Source: Chloroflexota bacterium (GTDB taxonomy: Bacteria > Chloroflexota > Dehalococcoidia > SAR202 > UBA11138). From it: 10,499 nt of DNA. A program made the position numbers and the translations under genes. The notes beneath the pieces are model-generated. The model searched no databases. It saw only the letters and a program-made list of their open reading frames with translations, and had not been told where the DNA came from. The DNA lies in assembly GCA_022566975.1 (NCBI GenBank), contig JADFHV010000045.1, positions 1 through 10,499 on the forward strand. The letters run 5' to 3'. Positions 1 through 5,642 of this stretch are shown piece after piece. Numbering within the stretch: position 1 is the stretch's first letter; each line of letters opens with the position of its first letter.

Positions 1-1
1 T

Positions 2-265
2 ACCAGACGCCACCTCTACAGGCGCGTGATGGCCCTGCGCGTCCTCGAGTTCGACCACTTTGAGAATGAGGAGGCCTTCGTCGTCTCTCTGGTCCGTGAC
101 CGGATTGACGAGGAGCAGCAGCTCGAGTTGGCCAGACGTCTGCTAATCGATGACAGTGCCGACGACCCGCGATGGGTAATAGATTGGGTCGCGCGGGAGC
201 TTGACCCCGGAGAGCGAGAGCTACTCGCGAGCCTGGAGGCGCGCTTCGACGCGGTCCCTGCTTAG
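2..265 (+). CDS. Probable hemerythrin-like (HHE) protein, C-terminal part, cut by left edge
   Basis: The reading frame is open to the left edge and stops with TAG at 263-265, so the visible 87 codons are probably the end of a longer protein. GTG at 26 and ATG at 29 exist but no ribosome binding site precedes them, which argues against a start there. The visible segment is all helix-forming and acidic. It includes a stretch reading DHFENEEAF followed by LVRDRIDEEQQLELARRLL, which resembles the last helices of hemerythrin-like HHE domains, where a His and a Glu from an H-x-x-x-E-type motif bind a di-iron centre. A second acidic helix (PRWVIDWVARELDPGERELL) closes the protein. If the assignment is right it would be a cytoplasmic oxygen-, NO- or iron-binding protein. 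The first half of the domain is outside the window, so the family call is tentative. Confidence 0.5.
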   Translation, partial: TRRHLYRRVMALRVLEFDHFENEEAFVVSLVRDRIDEEQQLELARRLLIDDSADDPRWVIDWVARELDPGERELLASLEARFDAVPA

Positions 266-408
266 ATAGGCCGCGTGTTCCAAGGAACTCCGTCTCATCT
301 TGGCAAGAGAAAGATGGAGCCGCCCTCCCTTAGCAGTCCCTCGAGTCTCCGATGGTTCCGCGCCGCCGTCCCCAATGCGACGAGGAGACCTGGATCGAAG
401 TCTACCAG

Positions 409-425
409 CGTTACCGAGCCGTTAC
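409..425 (-). promoter_or_regulatory. GTAACG direct-repeat box, minus orientation
   Basis: On the + strand this reads CGTTAC, 5 bp, CGTTAC. On the - strand it is GTAACG-GCTCG-GTAACG, with both hexamers perfect and an 11 bp repeat period. It faces away from cupredoxin 1, with no divergent gene to its left, and lies 76 bp before the + oriented copy at 501-517. It is probably an accessory binding site for the same regulator. The family and period suggest an OmpR/PhoB-type protein, which is inference. Confidence 0.5.
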
Positions 426-500
426 TCGGTTGTGCTGTCCCCGGTCAGATGATGCACACGGTGCGCGGACCGGCGCGTCCGCTCGTTGGGGCGCACCTTT

Positions 501-517
501 GTAACGCTCGTGTAACG
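501..517 (+). promoter_or_regulatory. GTAACG direct-repeat box upstream of cupredoxin 1
   Basis: The sequence is GTAACG-CTCGT-GTAACG, two perfect hexamers 11 bp apart. It lies 73 bp before the cupredoxin 1 start, and a weak -10-like TAGAGA follows at 532-537. The same element occurs at 4280-4296 and 7500-7516 and inverted at 409-425. Tandem hexamers with an 11 bp period are the binding pattern of PhoB/OmpR-family regulators; the regulator gene at 2682-3371 is the natural candidate. Confidence 0.6.
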
Positions 518-589
518 TCGGTGCGTTTCCCTAGAGACATTGTGAATCTCATCACTATGCGTCGATCAGGCTCTAGCAAAGGAGGTCAC

Positions 590-1069
590 ATGACCAGGAC
601 CCTGATCCCGTTCGCCGTGCTGACCGCGACACTGTCTCTCGCACTTGTGGCCTGCGGAGGAGGTGACGACGATAGCGCAGAGACACAGCGCTCGGCAGCG
701 CCGACCCCCACCTCGGCGCCGCTGCCCCCGCCCATATCGGCGCCTGCCCCTACGTCAGTGCCCGCCTCGGGTGGCCAAACCGGAGCGACCGTGGTCGACG
801 TGCTCAACAAGGACACGAGTGGCAGCGGCGTCTATGAATTTGACCCCGCGGACTTCACCTTCAAGCTAGGCGATACAGTTACGTTCCGTTCAACCGCCGA
901 GACCGAGTTTCACACCTTTACCGTTGACGCACTGGGCATCGACGAGTCCATCGGCGCGGGGGAGACCATCGAATTCACGGTGACCTTCGACAAGGCAGGC
1001 ACCTTCACCCTGATATGCATCCCCCACGCGGCCTACGGAATGACTGGCAGCATCACGGTCAACTCATGA
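590..1069 (+). CDS. Lipoprotein cupredoxin (plastocyanin/azurin-like), cupredoxin 1
   Basis: This is a 159-residue exported type 1 copper protein, probably an electron carrier at the outer face of the membrane. ATG 590 is chosen because a near-perfect ribosome binding site (AAAGGAGGT, 578-586) precedes it and because a lipoprotein signal peptide begins there: MTR, a hydrophobic stretch, then the lipobox LVAC with the lipidated Cys at residue 22. Residues 23-65 are a flexible Gly/Asp then Pro/Ala/Ser/Thr-rich tether. Residues ~70-159 are a single cupredoxin domain with a full ligand set: His108 (EFHTF) and the C-terminal loop Cys143-x2-His146-x4-Met151, the classic plastocyanin spacing. The final beta strand (GSITVNS) ends the protein. 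The gene is preceded by two GTAACG boxes and followed, 115 bp later, by the sensor kinase. The redox partner is not visible. The family call is secure; the role is inferred. Confidence 0.9.
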   Translation: MTRTLIPFAVLTATLSLALVACGGGDDDSAETQRSAAPTPTSAPLPPPISAPAPTSVPASGGQTGATVVDVLNKDTSGSGVYEFDPADFTFKLGDTVTFRSTAETEFHTFTVDALGIDESIGAGETIEFTVTFDKAGTFTLICIPHAAYGMTGSITVNS

Positions 1070-1184
1070 GCCCGTCGGGCGACACGCCGCCTGATGACCA
1101 TCGGCCTGCCTGAATGGATCGACCCTTAGCCCGCGCGGCACCGGCCGATGCGGTCCGTGCGCAACAGGCCCCAGGCTATATCTG

Positions 1185-2663
1185 ATGTTGCCCCAATTAG
1201 TCCACCATCTGCCACGGCGTCTCTCGCGGGTTAGTCTGACTACGCAGTTCGCATTGGTGAGTCTCCTAATTTTGTTGGCGGGGATGCTCGTTATCGGCTG
1301 GTGGGTCGCCAAACAGATCGAAACTGGCGTGATGAACCGGACGGCGTCGGTGACGGCGTCCTTCGTCACCAGCGCGATGATGCCGGTCCTGAATGACCTG
1401 AACACCCACGGGGAAGTCGATCCCGAGCACGTGGCCGCCTTGGACCGGATGCTGTTCGAGACGGATCTGGGCCAGCGCGTGGTGTCGTTCAAGGTCTGGT
1501 CAAGGGATGGCCGAATCCTGTACAGCCCGCAGCGAGACCTCGTCGGTAGACAGTTCGACGTCAGCCCTGATTTGGAGAAGGCCCTGAATGGAGAGACCGT
1601 ATCCCATATCAGTAACCTGCAGGCTCCCGAGAACGTCTACGAGCGTGAAAGGTTTTCCAGGCTGGTAGAGACCTACACTCCCTGGAGACTGTCCGGTACG
1701 GGCGAGCCCTTGGGCGCCGTCGAGTTCTACGAGGACACTGAGGCCCTGAGGGTCGAGATCCGCGCTGCCCGCCTTCGCAGCTGGTTTGTCGTCGGCGGCG
1801 CTACGGTCGCGATGTATGTGCTCCTGGTGGGTATGGTGAAGGGGGCCAGTGCCACGATCGCGCGACAGCGACGTGAGAGCGCCCGTCTCCTGCGCGAGCT
1901 CGGCCGAGTTCAGACGCGGCAGGAGCTTGACCAGGTGAAAGCCGAGTTCATTTCCGCAGTATCGCACGAGCTGCGCACACCGCTGGGTATCATCAAGGGC
2001 TATGCGACCACTCTGCTTCGAGACGATGTCGACGTGGACGCGTCCACGCGAGAGGAGTTCCTCACGGTCATCGACGAAGAGTCCGACAAACTCGAGAGGA
2101 TGATAGGCGAGCTGCTGGACGCGTCGAGACTCCAGGCGGGCAGGCTCGACTTGAAACCGCAGCCCGTGGTGCTTAACCGGCTTATCGATACCGCCGTCCG
2201 CAACGTTGCAGCCGTCACGCGGGATAGGAGGTATACCGTCGCCGTAAAGCTGGCCAGCGAGGAACCCATCGTCTACGCCGACCCCATGAGGATAGAGCAG
2301 GTCCTCCACAACCTTGTCGACAACGCGGCGGGCTACTCGGACCCCGGTTCGCCGATAGAGGTCGCCACCCGGGTGACCCCGGATCACGCCGTCGTAAGCG
2401 TGAGCGATCGAGGCGACGGTATCCCTCCTGAAGAGGTGGAACATATATTTGAGCCCTTCTACCGTGGTGATAGCTCCAGGCGGCGCAGGACGCGGGGCAC
2501 GGGCATCGGGCTGAGCATCTCATTGGGCGTCGTCGAGTCCCTGGGTGGTGAGATGTGGGTGGAAACCGCCTTGGGCCTCGGCAGCACATTCTTCTTCACG
2601 GTACCGCTTGCTGACCGACGTGCAGCGGGAGACTTGGGGCACGGAGACGGTGAGAGTCCCTGA
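1185..2663 (+). CDS. Membrane sensor histidine kinase of a two-component system
   Basis: This 492-residue kinase pairs with the response regulator 18 bp downstream. Domain order: a short cytoplasmic N-terminus, TM1 at ~21-41, an extracytoplasmic sensor of ~155 residues with no recognised metal motif (it includes RVVSFKVWSRDGRILYS, reminiscent of Cache/PAS-like folds), and TM2 at ~199-220. A short basic coiled coil takes the place of a clear HAMP domain. HisKA follows, with the phospho-accepting His261 in VSHELRTP, then an HATPase domain with N box NLVDNAAGYS (~375-384), G1 box SDRGDGIPP (~406), FEPFYRG, and G2 box GTGIGLSI (~437). All catalytic boxes are present. ATG 1185 has no good ribosome binding site (CCAGGCTATATCTG precedes it), so the start or a leaderless transcript is uncertain. 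The signal sensed is unknown; the flanking copper proteins suggest copper or redox state. Confidence 0.93.
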   Translation: MLPQLVHHLPRRLSRVSLTTQFALVSLLILLAGMLVIGWWVAKQIETGVMNRTASVTASFVTSAMMPVLNDLNTHGEVDPEHVAALDRMLFETDLGQRVVSFKVWSRDGRILYSPQRDLVGRQFDVSPDLEKALNGETVSHISNLQAPENVYERERFSRLVETYTPWRLSGTGEPLGAVEFYEDTEALRVEIRAARLRSWFVVGGATVAMYVLLVGMVKGASATIARQRRESARLLRELGRVQTRQELDQVKAEFISAVSHELRTPLGIIKGYATTLLRDDVDVDASTREEFLTVIDEESDKLERMIGELLDASRLQAGRLDLKPQPVVLNRLIDTAVRNVAAVTRDRRYTVAVKLASEEPIVYADPMRIEQVLHNLVDNAAGYSDPGSPIEVATRVTPDHAVVSVSDRGDGIPPEEVEHIFEPFYRGDSSRRRRTRGTGIGLSISLGVVESLGGEMWVETALGLGSTFFFTVPLADRRAAGDLGHGDGESP

Positions 2664-2681
2664 AACAGAAGGAGGCGACTA

Positions 2682-3371
2682 GTGGCGGAAGGGCAGATCC
2701 TGGTCGTCGATGACGAGCCCAGATACGTCCGTCTGATTCGATTCAACCTTGAGGAGGAGGGTTATCGTGTCACCGGCGTTGGCACGGGCGAGGAGGCGCT
2801 CCTCGCGTTTGCCAGGCGGCCTCCAGACCTGCTGCTGCTCGATATCATGCTACCCGGTCGCGACGGCTTTGACGTGTGTTCGACGCTCAGGGAAGTTTCC
2901 TCGGTGCCCATCATCATGCTTACAGCTAAAGGGGCTGAGGAGGACAAAGTGAGAGGCCTACAGTTGGGGGCCGATGACTACGTGGTCAAGCCATTCTCAG
3001 CTCAGGAGCTGATGGCGAGAGTGGGGGCGGTCCTGCGCCGGGCTCGTACCTCCGAGTCCGCCGGCACCCAGCCGCGGGTATCCGTGGGCGACTTGGAGGT
3101 CGATTTCATGACCCGAAGGGTCACCGTGAAGCACCATGAGGTCCATCTCTCTCCCACCGAATACCGCGTCCTGAGCTACCTTGCGGCCAACGCCGGTAAA
3201 GTGGTTACCCAGGACGATATTGTCGGCAAGGTCTGGGGACCTGAGCACATCGGCGGCCACGAAGTGCTAAGAGTGACCATATGGCGTCTTCGACAGAGGC
3301 TGGGTGATAACCCGCAGGCCCCCCGGTTCATTACGACGCTCTCTGGAGTGGGGTATATGCTGGAGAGTTAG
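2682..3371 (+). CDS. OmpR/PhoB-family response regulator
   Basis: This 229-residue DNA-binding regulator starts at GTG 2682, 6 nt after the ribosome binding site AAGGAGG (2669-2675) and 18 bp after the kinase stop, so the two are co-transcribed. The receiver domain (1-~120) has the acidic pair Asp10/Asp11, phospho-accepting Asp54 (LLLLDIMLPG), Thr81 (IIMLTAK) and Lys103 (DDYVVKPF). The effector domain (~130-229) is a winged helix of the Trans_reg_C type: LSPTEYRVLSYLAANAGKVV, recognition helix around HEVLRVTIWRLRQRLGD, and the wing hairpin ending GVGYMLES. Proteins of this family bind tandem hexamers spaced by 11 bp. The only such repeats I found in the window are the GTAACG boxes beside the cupredoxin genes and the oxidoreductase remnants, so these are its most likely targets (inference). 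No box was found in front of the kinase, so direct autoregulation is not evident. Confidence 0.95.
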   Translation: MAEGQILVVDDEPRYVRLIRFNLEEEGYRVTGVGTGEEALLAFARRPPDLLLLDIMLPGRDGFDVCSTLREVSSVPIIMLTAKGAEEDKVRGLQLGADDYVVKPFSAQELMARVGAVLRRARTSESAGTQPRVSVGDLEVDFMTRRVTVKHHEVHLSPTEYRVLSYLAANAGKVVTQDDIVGKVWGPEHIGGHEVLRVTIWRLRQRLGDNPQAPRFITTLSGVGYMLES

Positions 3372-3446
3372 GGTCTGGCCCTTACGGCTGACCACCCTGG
3401 ACTACGCCCATCTTTGCCTCCCGATCTTGGCGGACTGTAGCGGGCT

Positions 3447-3485
3447 TGTTACGGTCGCCGTATCACCTGATACGGAACTGTAACA
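3447..3485 (+). promoter_or_regulatory. Palindromic operator-like region before cupredoxin 2
   Basis: An inner perfect inverted repeat, CCGTATCA (3458-3465), 2 bp, TGATACGG (3468-3475), is enclosed by an outer inverted pair TGTTAC (3447-3452) and GTAACA (3480-3485). Read as half-sites, GATACG at 3469 and GTAACA at 3480 are 11 bp apart, matching the period of the GTAACG boxes. The left arm read on the - strand gives the same pair with a 12 bp step. There is no T-tract, so this is an operator rather than a terminator. Confidence 0.6.
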
Positions 3486-3496
3486 GGCGTTGCTGC

Positions 3497-3502
3497 TATA
3501 AA
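3497..3502 (+). promoter_or_regulatory. -10 box TATAAA for cupredoxin 2
   Basis: TATAAA lies 11 bp after the GTAACA half-site that ends at 3485, the position where an activator of the PhoB type would replace a -35 element. No good -35 hexamer sits 17 bp upstream (GGAACT), consistent with activator dependence. Start of transcription would be near 3509, giving a leader of about 50 nt. Confidence 0.5.
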
Positions 3503-3557
3503 AGTGACAAGCCGTAGCAGCAGCTACGAAAGAGCCGTGAAGGGGAAGGAGGAGACG

Positions 3558-4166
3558 ATGGAGATCCGTCTAAGACGATTGCTGGTCCTGGGAGGCGTGA
3601 CGGTGGCGATGATCGCCGCCCTGGCTTGCGGTACCGATCTGAAGCCTGTCGAGAGCAGGGTAACAACCGTCGAAAAGAGCGTCGCCGACGCGCAGGCTAC
3701 CCTGGCGACAGTGCAGGAAAGGGTTGGGAAGATAGACGTGACGCCAGGAGTCCGGGACTACTATCTGACCGGAGTGGAATGGAAAGGGACCACGAGTGCG
3801 GACGAGCTGCAACCACCGGACGTGGACCCCACCACACTCTCACAAGGATACAGGTACAAGGCCCCCGGCTTCGATCAAGGAAAGCCTCAAAACTGGCAGG
3901 TGGCCAGCTACGTTTGGACCCCGGGTTCGGTGATCGCGTATCAGGGCGATACGGTCAGGCTCACCGCCTTCATAGTCAATGGCAACGACCACTTCGCCCG
4001 TCTGGTGGCGCCCGATGGGACCCTGATCGGCGAGCCGATCAAGATGAACAGAGGGAGAGAATACAAGCTGGAGTTCGCGGCGGCTCAGACCGGAGTTTAC
4101 AAGCTCGTCTGCGATACGCACGGGCCCAGCATGATCGCCAATATACTCGTGCTGCCCACCAGCTAA
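3558..4166 (+). CDS. Lipoprotein cupredoxin with coiled-coil tether, cupredoxin 2
   Basis: This is a 202-residue exported copper-binding protein. ATG 3558 follows the ribosome binding site AAGGAGGAG (3546-3554) and opens a signal peptide (MEIRLRR, hydrophobic core) ending in ALAC with the probable lipidated Cys24; the frame's upstream extension to 3504 has no such signal. Residues ~30-58 (VESRVTTVEKSVADAQ and on) form a heptad-like coiled coil, probably a spacer or oligomerisation stalk. The C-terminal cupredoxin domain has His145 (NDHFARL) and Cys185-x2-His188-x3-Met192 (CDTHGPSM), then strand ANILVLPTS. The His-Met gap is 3 rather than the 4 of cupredoxin 1, so the site is related but not identical. 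It sits behind the response regulator and its own operator-like promoter. Its tail has been partly duplicated downstream (4399-4584). An electron carrier role is inferred. Confidence 0.88.
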   Translation: MEIRLRRLLVLGGVTVAMIAALACGTDLKPVESRVTTVEKSVADAQATLATVQERVGKIDVTPGVRDYYLTGVEWKGTTSADELQPPDVDPTTLSQGYRYKAPGFDQGKPQNWQVASYVWTPGSVIAYQGDTVRLTAFIVNGNDHFARLVAPDGTLIGEPIKMNRGREYKLEFAAAQTGVYKLVCDTHGPSMIANILVLPTS

Positions 4167-4270
4167 TAGAGAGCCATCCGTCCTCGACCAGGGCCCTTTA
4201 AGCCCAAGAGGGAGTCCGCGCGAAACGTTGAGGGGAACAGCCAAGCCCCCAACCTCCGTGCGGATGGTCT
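4058..4270 (+). repeat. Direct repeat, copy 1 (cupredoxin 2 tail and 3' flank)
   Basis: This stretch recurs 341 bp downstream (4399-4584). The first 39 bases (4058-4096) are identical to 4399-4437. Similarity continues through the stop codon, the following TCCTCGACC (4181-4189) and GTCCGCGCG region, and fades after CGTTGAGGG (4226-4234) and CGTGCGGATGGT (4258-4269). The repeat therefore covers both coding sequence and about 100 bp of 3' flank. Confidence 0.85.
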
Positions 4271-4279
4271 TCTTGGTCT

Positions 4280-4296
4280 GTAACGCCCGCGTAACA
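4280..4296 (+). promoter_or_regulatory. GTAACG direct-repeat box before a truncated gene
   Basis: The sequence is GTAACG-CCCGC-GTAACA, 11 bp period. A -10-like TAGATA (4306-4311) or GATACA (4308-4313) follows at about the same distance as TATAAA in the cupredoxin 2 promoter. About 70 bp downstream is a strong ribosome binding site (GGGAGGT, 4364-4370) and what looks like the first codons of a lost gene. The promoter may now serve the methyltransferase at 4690. Confidence 0.55.
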
Positions 4297-4377
4297 CGCG
4301 TAGGCTAGATACATCCCAGAGGTTCCACAACTTTGGCGGCGGGGCGCCTTTAGTGCAATCCATTGGGAGGTGCGGTC

Positions 4378-4407
4378 CTGAAATTCGGACTCTTCTACAG
4401 AATACAA
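4378..4407 (+). pseudogene. Possible 5' stub of a luciferase-like monooxygenase
   Basis: After the ribosome binding site GGGAGGT (4364-4370), CTG at 4378 opens the frame LKFGLFYRIQ. With Met for the first residue this is very like the usual beginning (MKFGLFYxxQ) of luciferase-like flavin- or F420-dependent monooxygenases. After about ten codons the sequence becomes the duplicated cupredoxin tail in another frame, so nothing of the enzyme body remains. The assignment rests on ten residues and a plausible promoter and ribosome binding site, so it is a hypothesis. The frame happens to stay open as far as the methyltransferase, but the residues between have no domain character. Confidence 0.3.
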
Positions 4408-4584
4408 GCTGGAGTTCGCGGCGGCTCAGACCGGAGTCCACAGGCTCAGTTGCGACACGCACGGACCGAGCATGACCGCCAGCTAATGGAGAGCGACCCG
4501 TCCTCGACCGGGTTTAGCCCGAGAGGTAGTCCGCGCGGAGCGTTGAGGGATTTTGCAGAGCCCTTCAGCGCCCGTGCGGACGGT
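4399..4584 (+). repeat. Direct repeat, copy 2
   Basis: This is the partner of 4058-4270. It matches exactly over 4399-4437, then at roughly 75-85 % by eye. Relative to copy 1 it lacks 21 bases just before the stop codon (removing seven codons in frame) and a few bases in the 3' flank. The divergence shows the duplication is not recent, although the identical 39 bp block at the junction is well preserved. Confidence 0.85.
4400..4486 (+). pseudogene. Cupredoxin 2 tail fragment
   Basis: This frame reads EYKLEFAAAQTGVHRLSCDTHGPSM (in two runs: EYKLEFAAAQTG, then VHRLSCDTHGPSM) and TAS before a TAA at 4484-4486. It is the C-terminal third of cupredoxin 2 with the Cys-x2-His-x3-Met ligand loop kept, but the last strand (NILVLPT) is deleted. 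Upstream in the same frame a TGA at 4379-4381 closes it and there is no start codon, no signal peptide and no first copper-ligand His. It cannot make a working copper protein. The preserved ligand loop suggests it came from a once-functional paralogue. Confidence 0.8.
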
Positions 4585-4586
4585 TC

Positions 4587-4618
4587 GTGTCGTCCTCCGT
4601 CACCGAGCGGAGCGACAC
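4587..4618 (+). promoter_or_regulatory. Leader hairpin upstream of the methyltransferase
   Basis: GTGTCG (4587-4592) pairs with CGACAC (4613-4618), and CTCCG (4595-4599) pairs with CGGAG (4608-4612), with a 2-base bulge and an 8-base loop. An alternative pairing of TCCGTC (4596-4601) with GACGGA (4625-4630) would exclude the first. No T-tract follows, so this is not an intrinsic terminator. It ends 71 bases before the methyltransferase start. A regulatory role is possible but unproven, and it matches no riboswitch I know. Confidence 0.35.
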
Positions 4619-4689
4619 ACAGCCGACGGACTCTCCAGTCACACGGGCCAAACCTCCGAGTGCCCGTCGAAGGCGTAGGAAGGGGAAGT

Positions 4690-5331
4690 ATGAGCAGCAA
4701 AGAGGATTTTGATCGCGTGGCCCATCGATCGGACGAGATGCGGGAAGAGCTCTACTCGGAGGCCGTCAGAGACGTCGCGTTCGCCACCGCCGATCTGCAG
4801 CGGGGTAGGATCGCTGCGGATATCGGTGCGGGCACCGGATTCGTTACCGAGGGCCTAGTAGCCAGAGGCCTCCGCGTGATCGCCGTCGACCGTTCCGAGA
4901 ATATGCTGGTGGAGATGAGGAGAAGGTTCGCCGGCGAGGAGACGATCGACTACCGTGTCGGAGAGGCACACCACCTTCCCATCGCCGATCGGACGGTTGA
5001 CTACGCCTTTGCCAACATGTACCTGCATCACGTTGAGTCGCCACATTCGGCGATCGGGGAGTTGATTCGAATTCTGTCTCCCGGAGGTAGGCTCGTGGTC
5101 ACGGACCTGGACAAGCACGACCTCGAATGCCTGAAGGAAGGGCATCACTACCGATGGATGGGTTTCGGCCGGGTGGACATAGTGAGGTGGCTGGAGAGGT
5201 CGGGACTCCGGAACGTGGCCGTGGGCTCGGCGGGCGAAGTGTGCCGGGTGAAGGCGTGCGTGAGCGACGGATACTTCAGTGTCGGCATTTTCGTGGCTTC
5301 GGGTGACAAGTGGTCCAGCGAAGCTTCCTAA
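4690..5331 (+). CDS. Class I SAM-dependent methyltransferase
   Basis: A 213-residue cytoplasmic methyltransferase of the UbiE/Methyltransf_11 type. ATG 4690 follows AGGAAGGGG (4677-4685) and gives a normal N-terminus (MSSKEDFDRVAHRSDEM). Motif I, AADIGAGTGFVTEGL, lies at residues ~42-56. The acidic end of strand beta2 is VIAVDRSENML, motif II-like DYAFANMYLHHV, and post-II LSPGGRLVVTDLDKHD. The C-terminal part (HHYRWMGFGRVDIVRWLERSGL) resembles the methyltransferase half of ArsR-methyltransferase fusions, but no ArsR domain and no arsenite-binding Cys triad as in ArsM is seen, so the acceptor is unknown. It is intact, unlike its neighbours, and lies downstream of the box at 4280 and the leader hairpin. 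Ubiquinone/menaquinone methylation is possible but there is no supporting neighbour. Confidence 0.85.
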   Translation: MSSKEDFDRVAHRSDEMREELYSEAVRDVAFATADLQRGRIAADIGAGTGFVTEGLVARGLRVIAVDRSENMLVEMRRRFAGEETIDYRVGEAHHLPIADRTVDYAFANMYLHHVESPHSAIGELIRILSPGGRLVVTDLDKHDLECLKEGHHYRWMGFGRVDIVRWLERSGLRNVAVGSAGEVCRVKACVSDGYFSVGIFVASGDKWSSEAS

Positions 5332-5364
5332 CACCTCATCTCGTTGCCCTGGGCGCTCTAGGCT

Positions 5365-5595
5365 TTGGTGGCCCTCGCGGCTGAAGACCTTGCCGATATG
5401 GTGCACCACGTTGAGCACTTCCGGAAGTTGGCCGGCGCCCTCAAGATCGAGCGGGCCGTTGAAATCTTGGAACTAATCGAGCAACGCCACCTGCACGACG
5501 CGGAACGTTAAATACAGGAACTTCTGGGAGCCGGCGAGGGCGAACGTCACCAGGCCCTGCGCTACTGCCGCTACGAAGAGGTGGCCGCGGTCTGA
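5365..5595 (+). pseudogene. Small unidentified ORF interrupted by an in-frame stop
   Basis: From TTG 5365 or GTG 5368 the frame reads MVALAAEDLADMVHHVEH and on in an amphipathic helical style to a TAA at 5509-5511. The same frame then continues protein-like (IQELLGAGEGERHQ, ALRYCRYEEVAAV) to a TGA at 5593-5595. The continuity of style and frame across the TAA suggests one ~75-residue helical protein broken by a point mutation or a base error. There is no clear ribosome binding site. I do not recognise the family. It lies between the methyltransferase and the broken transporter, in a stretch otherwise without genes (5332-5642). Confidence 0.35.
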
Positions 5596-5642
5596 CAGAC
5601 CGGGCACCTCGACCCACGGAAGGGAGGCCCGTTTACACGGAA

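Larger units (their letters stand above)
266..589. other. Regulatory intergenic region before cupredoxin 1
   Basis: These 324 bases hold no convincing gene. The frame of cupredoxin 1 happens to stay open back to about 275, but the residues there are not protein-like (Arg/Ser/Pro-rich, no domain) and the signal peptide begins only at 590. The region carries two copies of a GTAACG-N5-GTAACG element in opposite orientations (409-425 and 501-517), listed separately, and a -10-like TAGAGA at 532-537. This makes it the main regulatory region at the left of the window. Confidence 0.6.

Noticed and set aside
275..589. Upstream extension of cupredoxin 1 in frame
   Set aside because: It would bury the lipoprotein signal peptide inside the protein and run through two regulatory boxes; ATG 590 has a near-perfect ribosome binding site.
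1500..2444. 314-codon open frame on the - strand
   Set aside because: It lies wholly antisense to the kinase catalytic region, which has all its motifs; the - strand product has no recognisable domain or ribosome binding site.
3504..3557. Upstream extension of cupredoxin 2
   Set aside because: It would put 18 polar residues before the signal peptide, and it starts right at the -10 box, so it would not be on the transcript.
3626..4201. 191-codon open frame overlapping cupredoxin 2
   Set aside because: It is an Arg/Gly-rich shifted translation of the cupredoxin 2 gene with no features.
4363..4689. N-terminal extension fusing the stub and duplicated tail to the methyltransferase (322 residues)
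   Set aside because: The frame is open by chance: it is not the cupredoxin frame in the duplicated part, the residues are Arg/Ser/Pro-rich without structure, and the methyltransferase has its own binding site and start at 4690.
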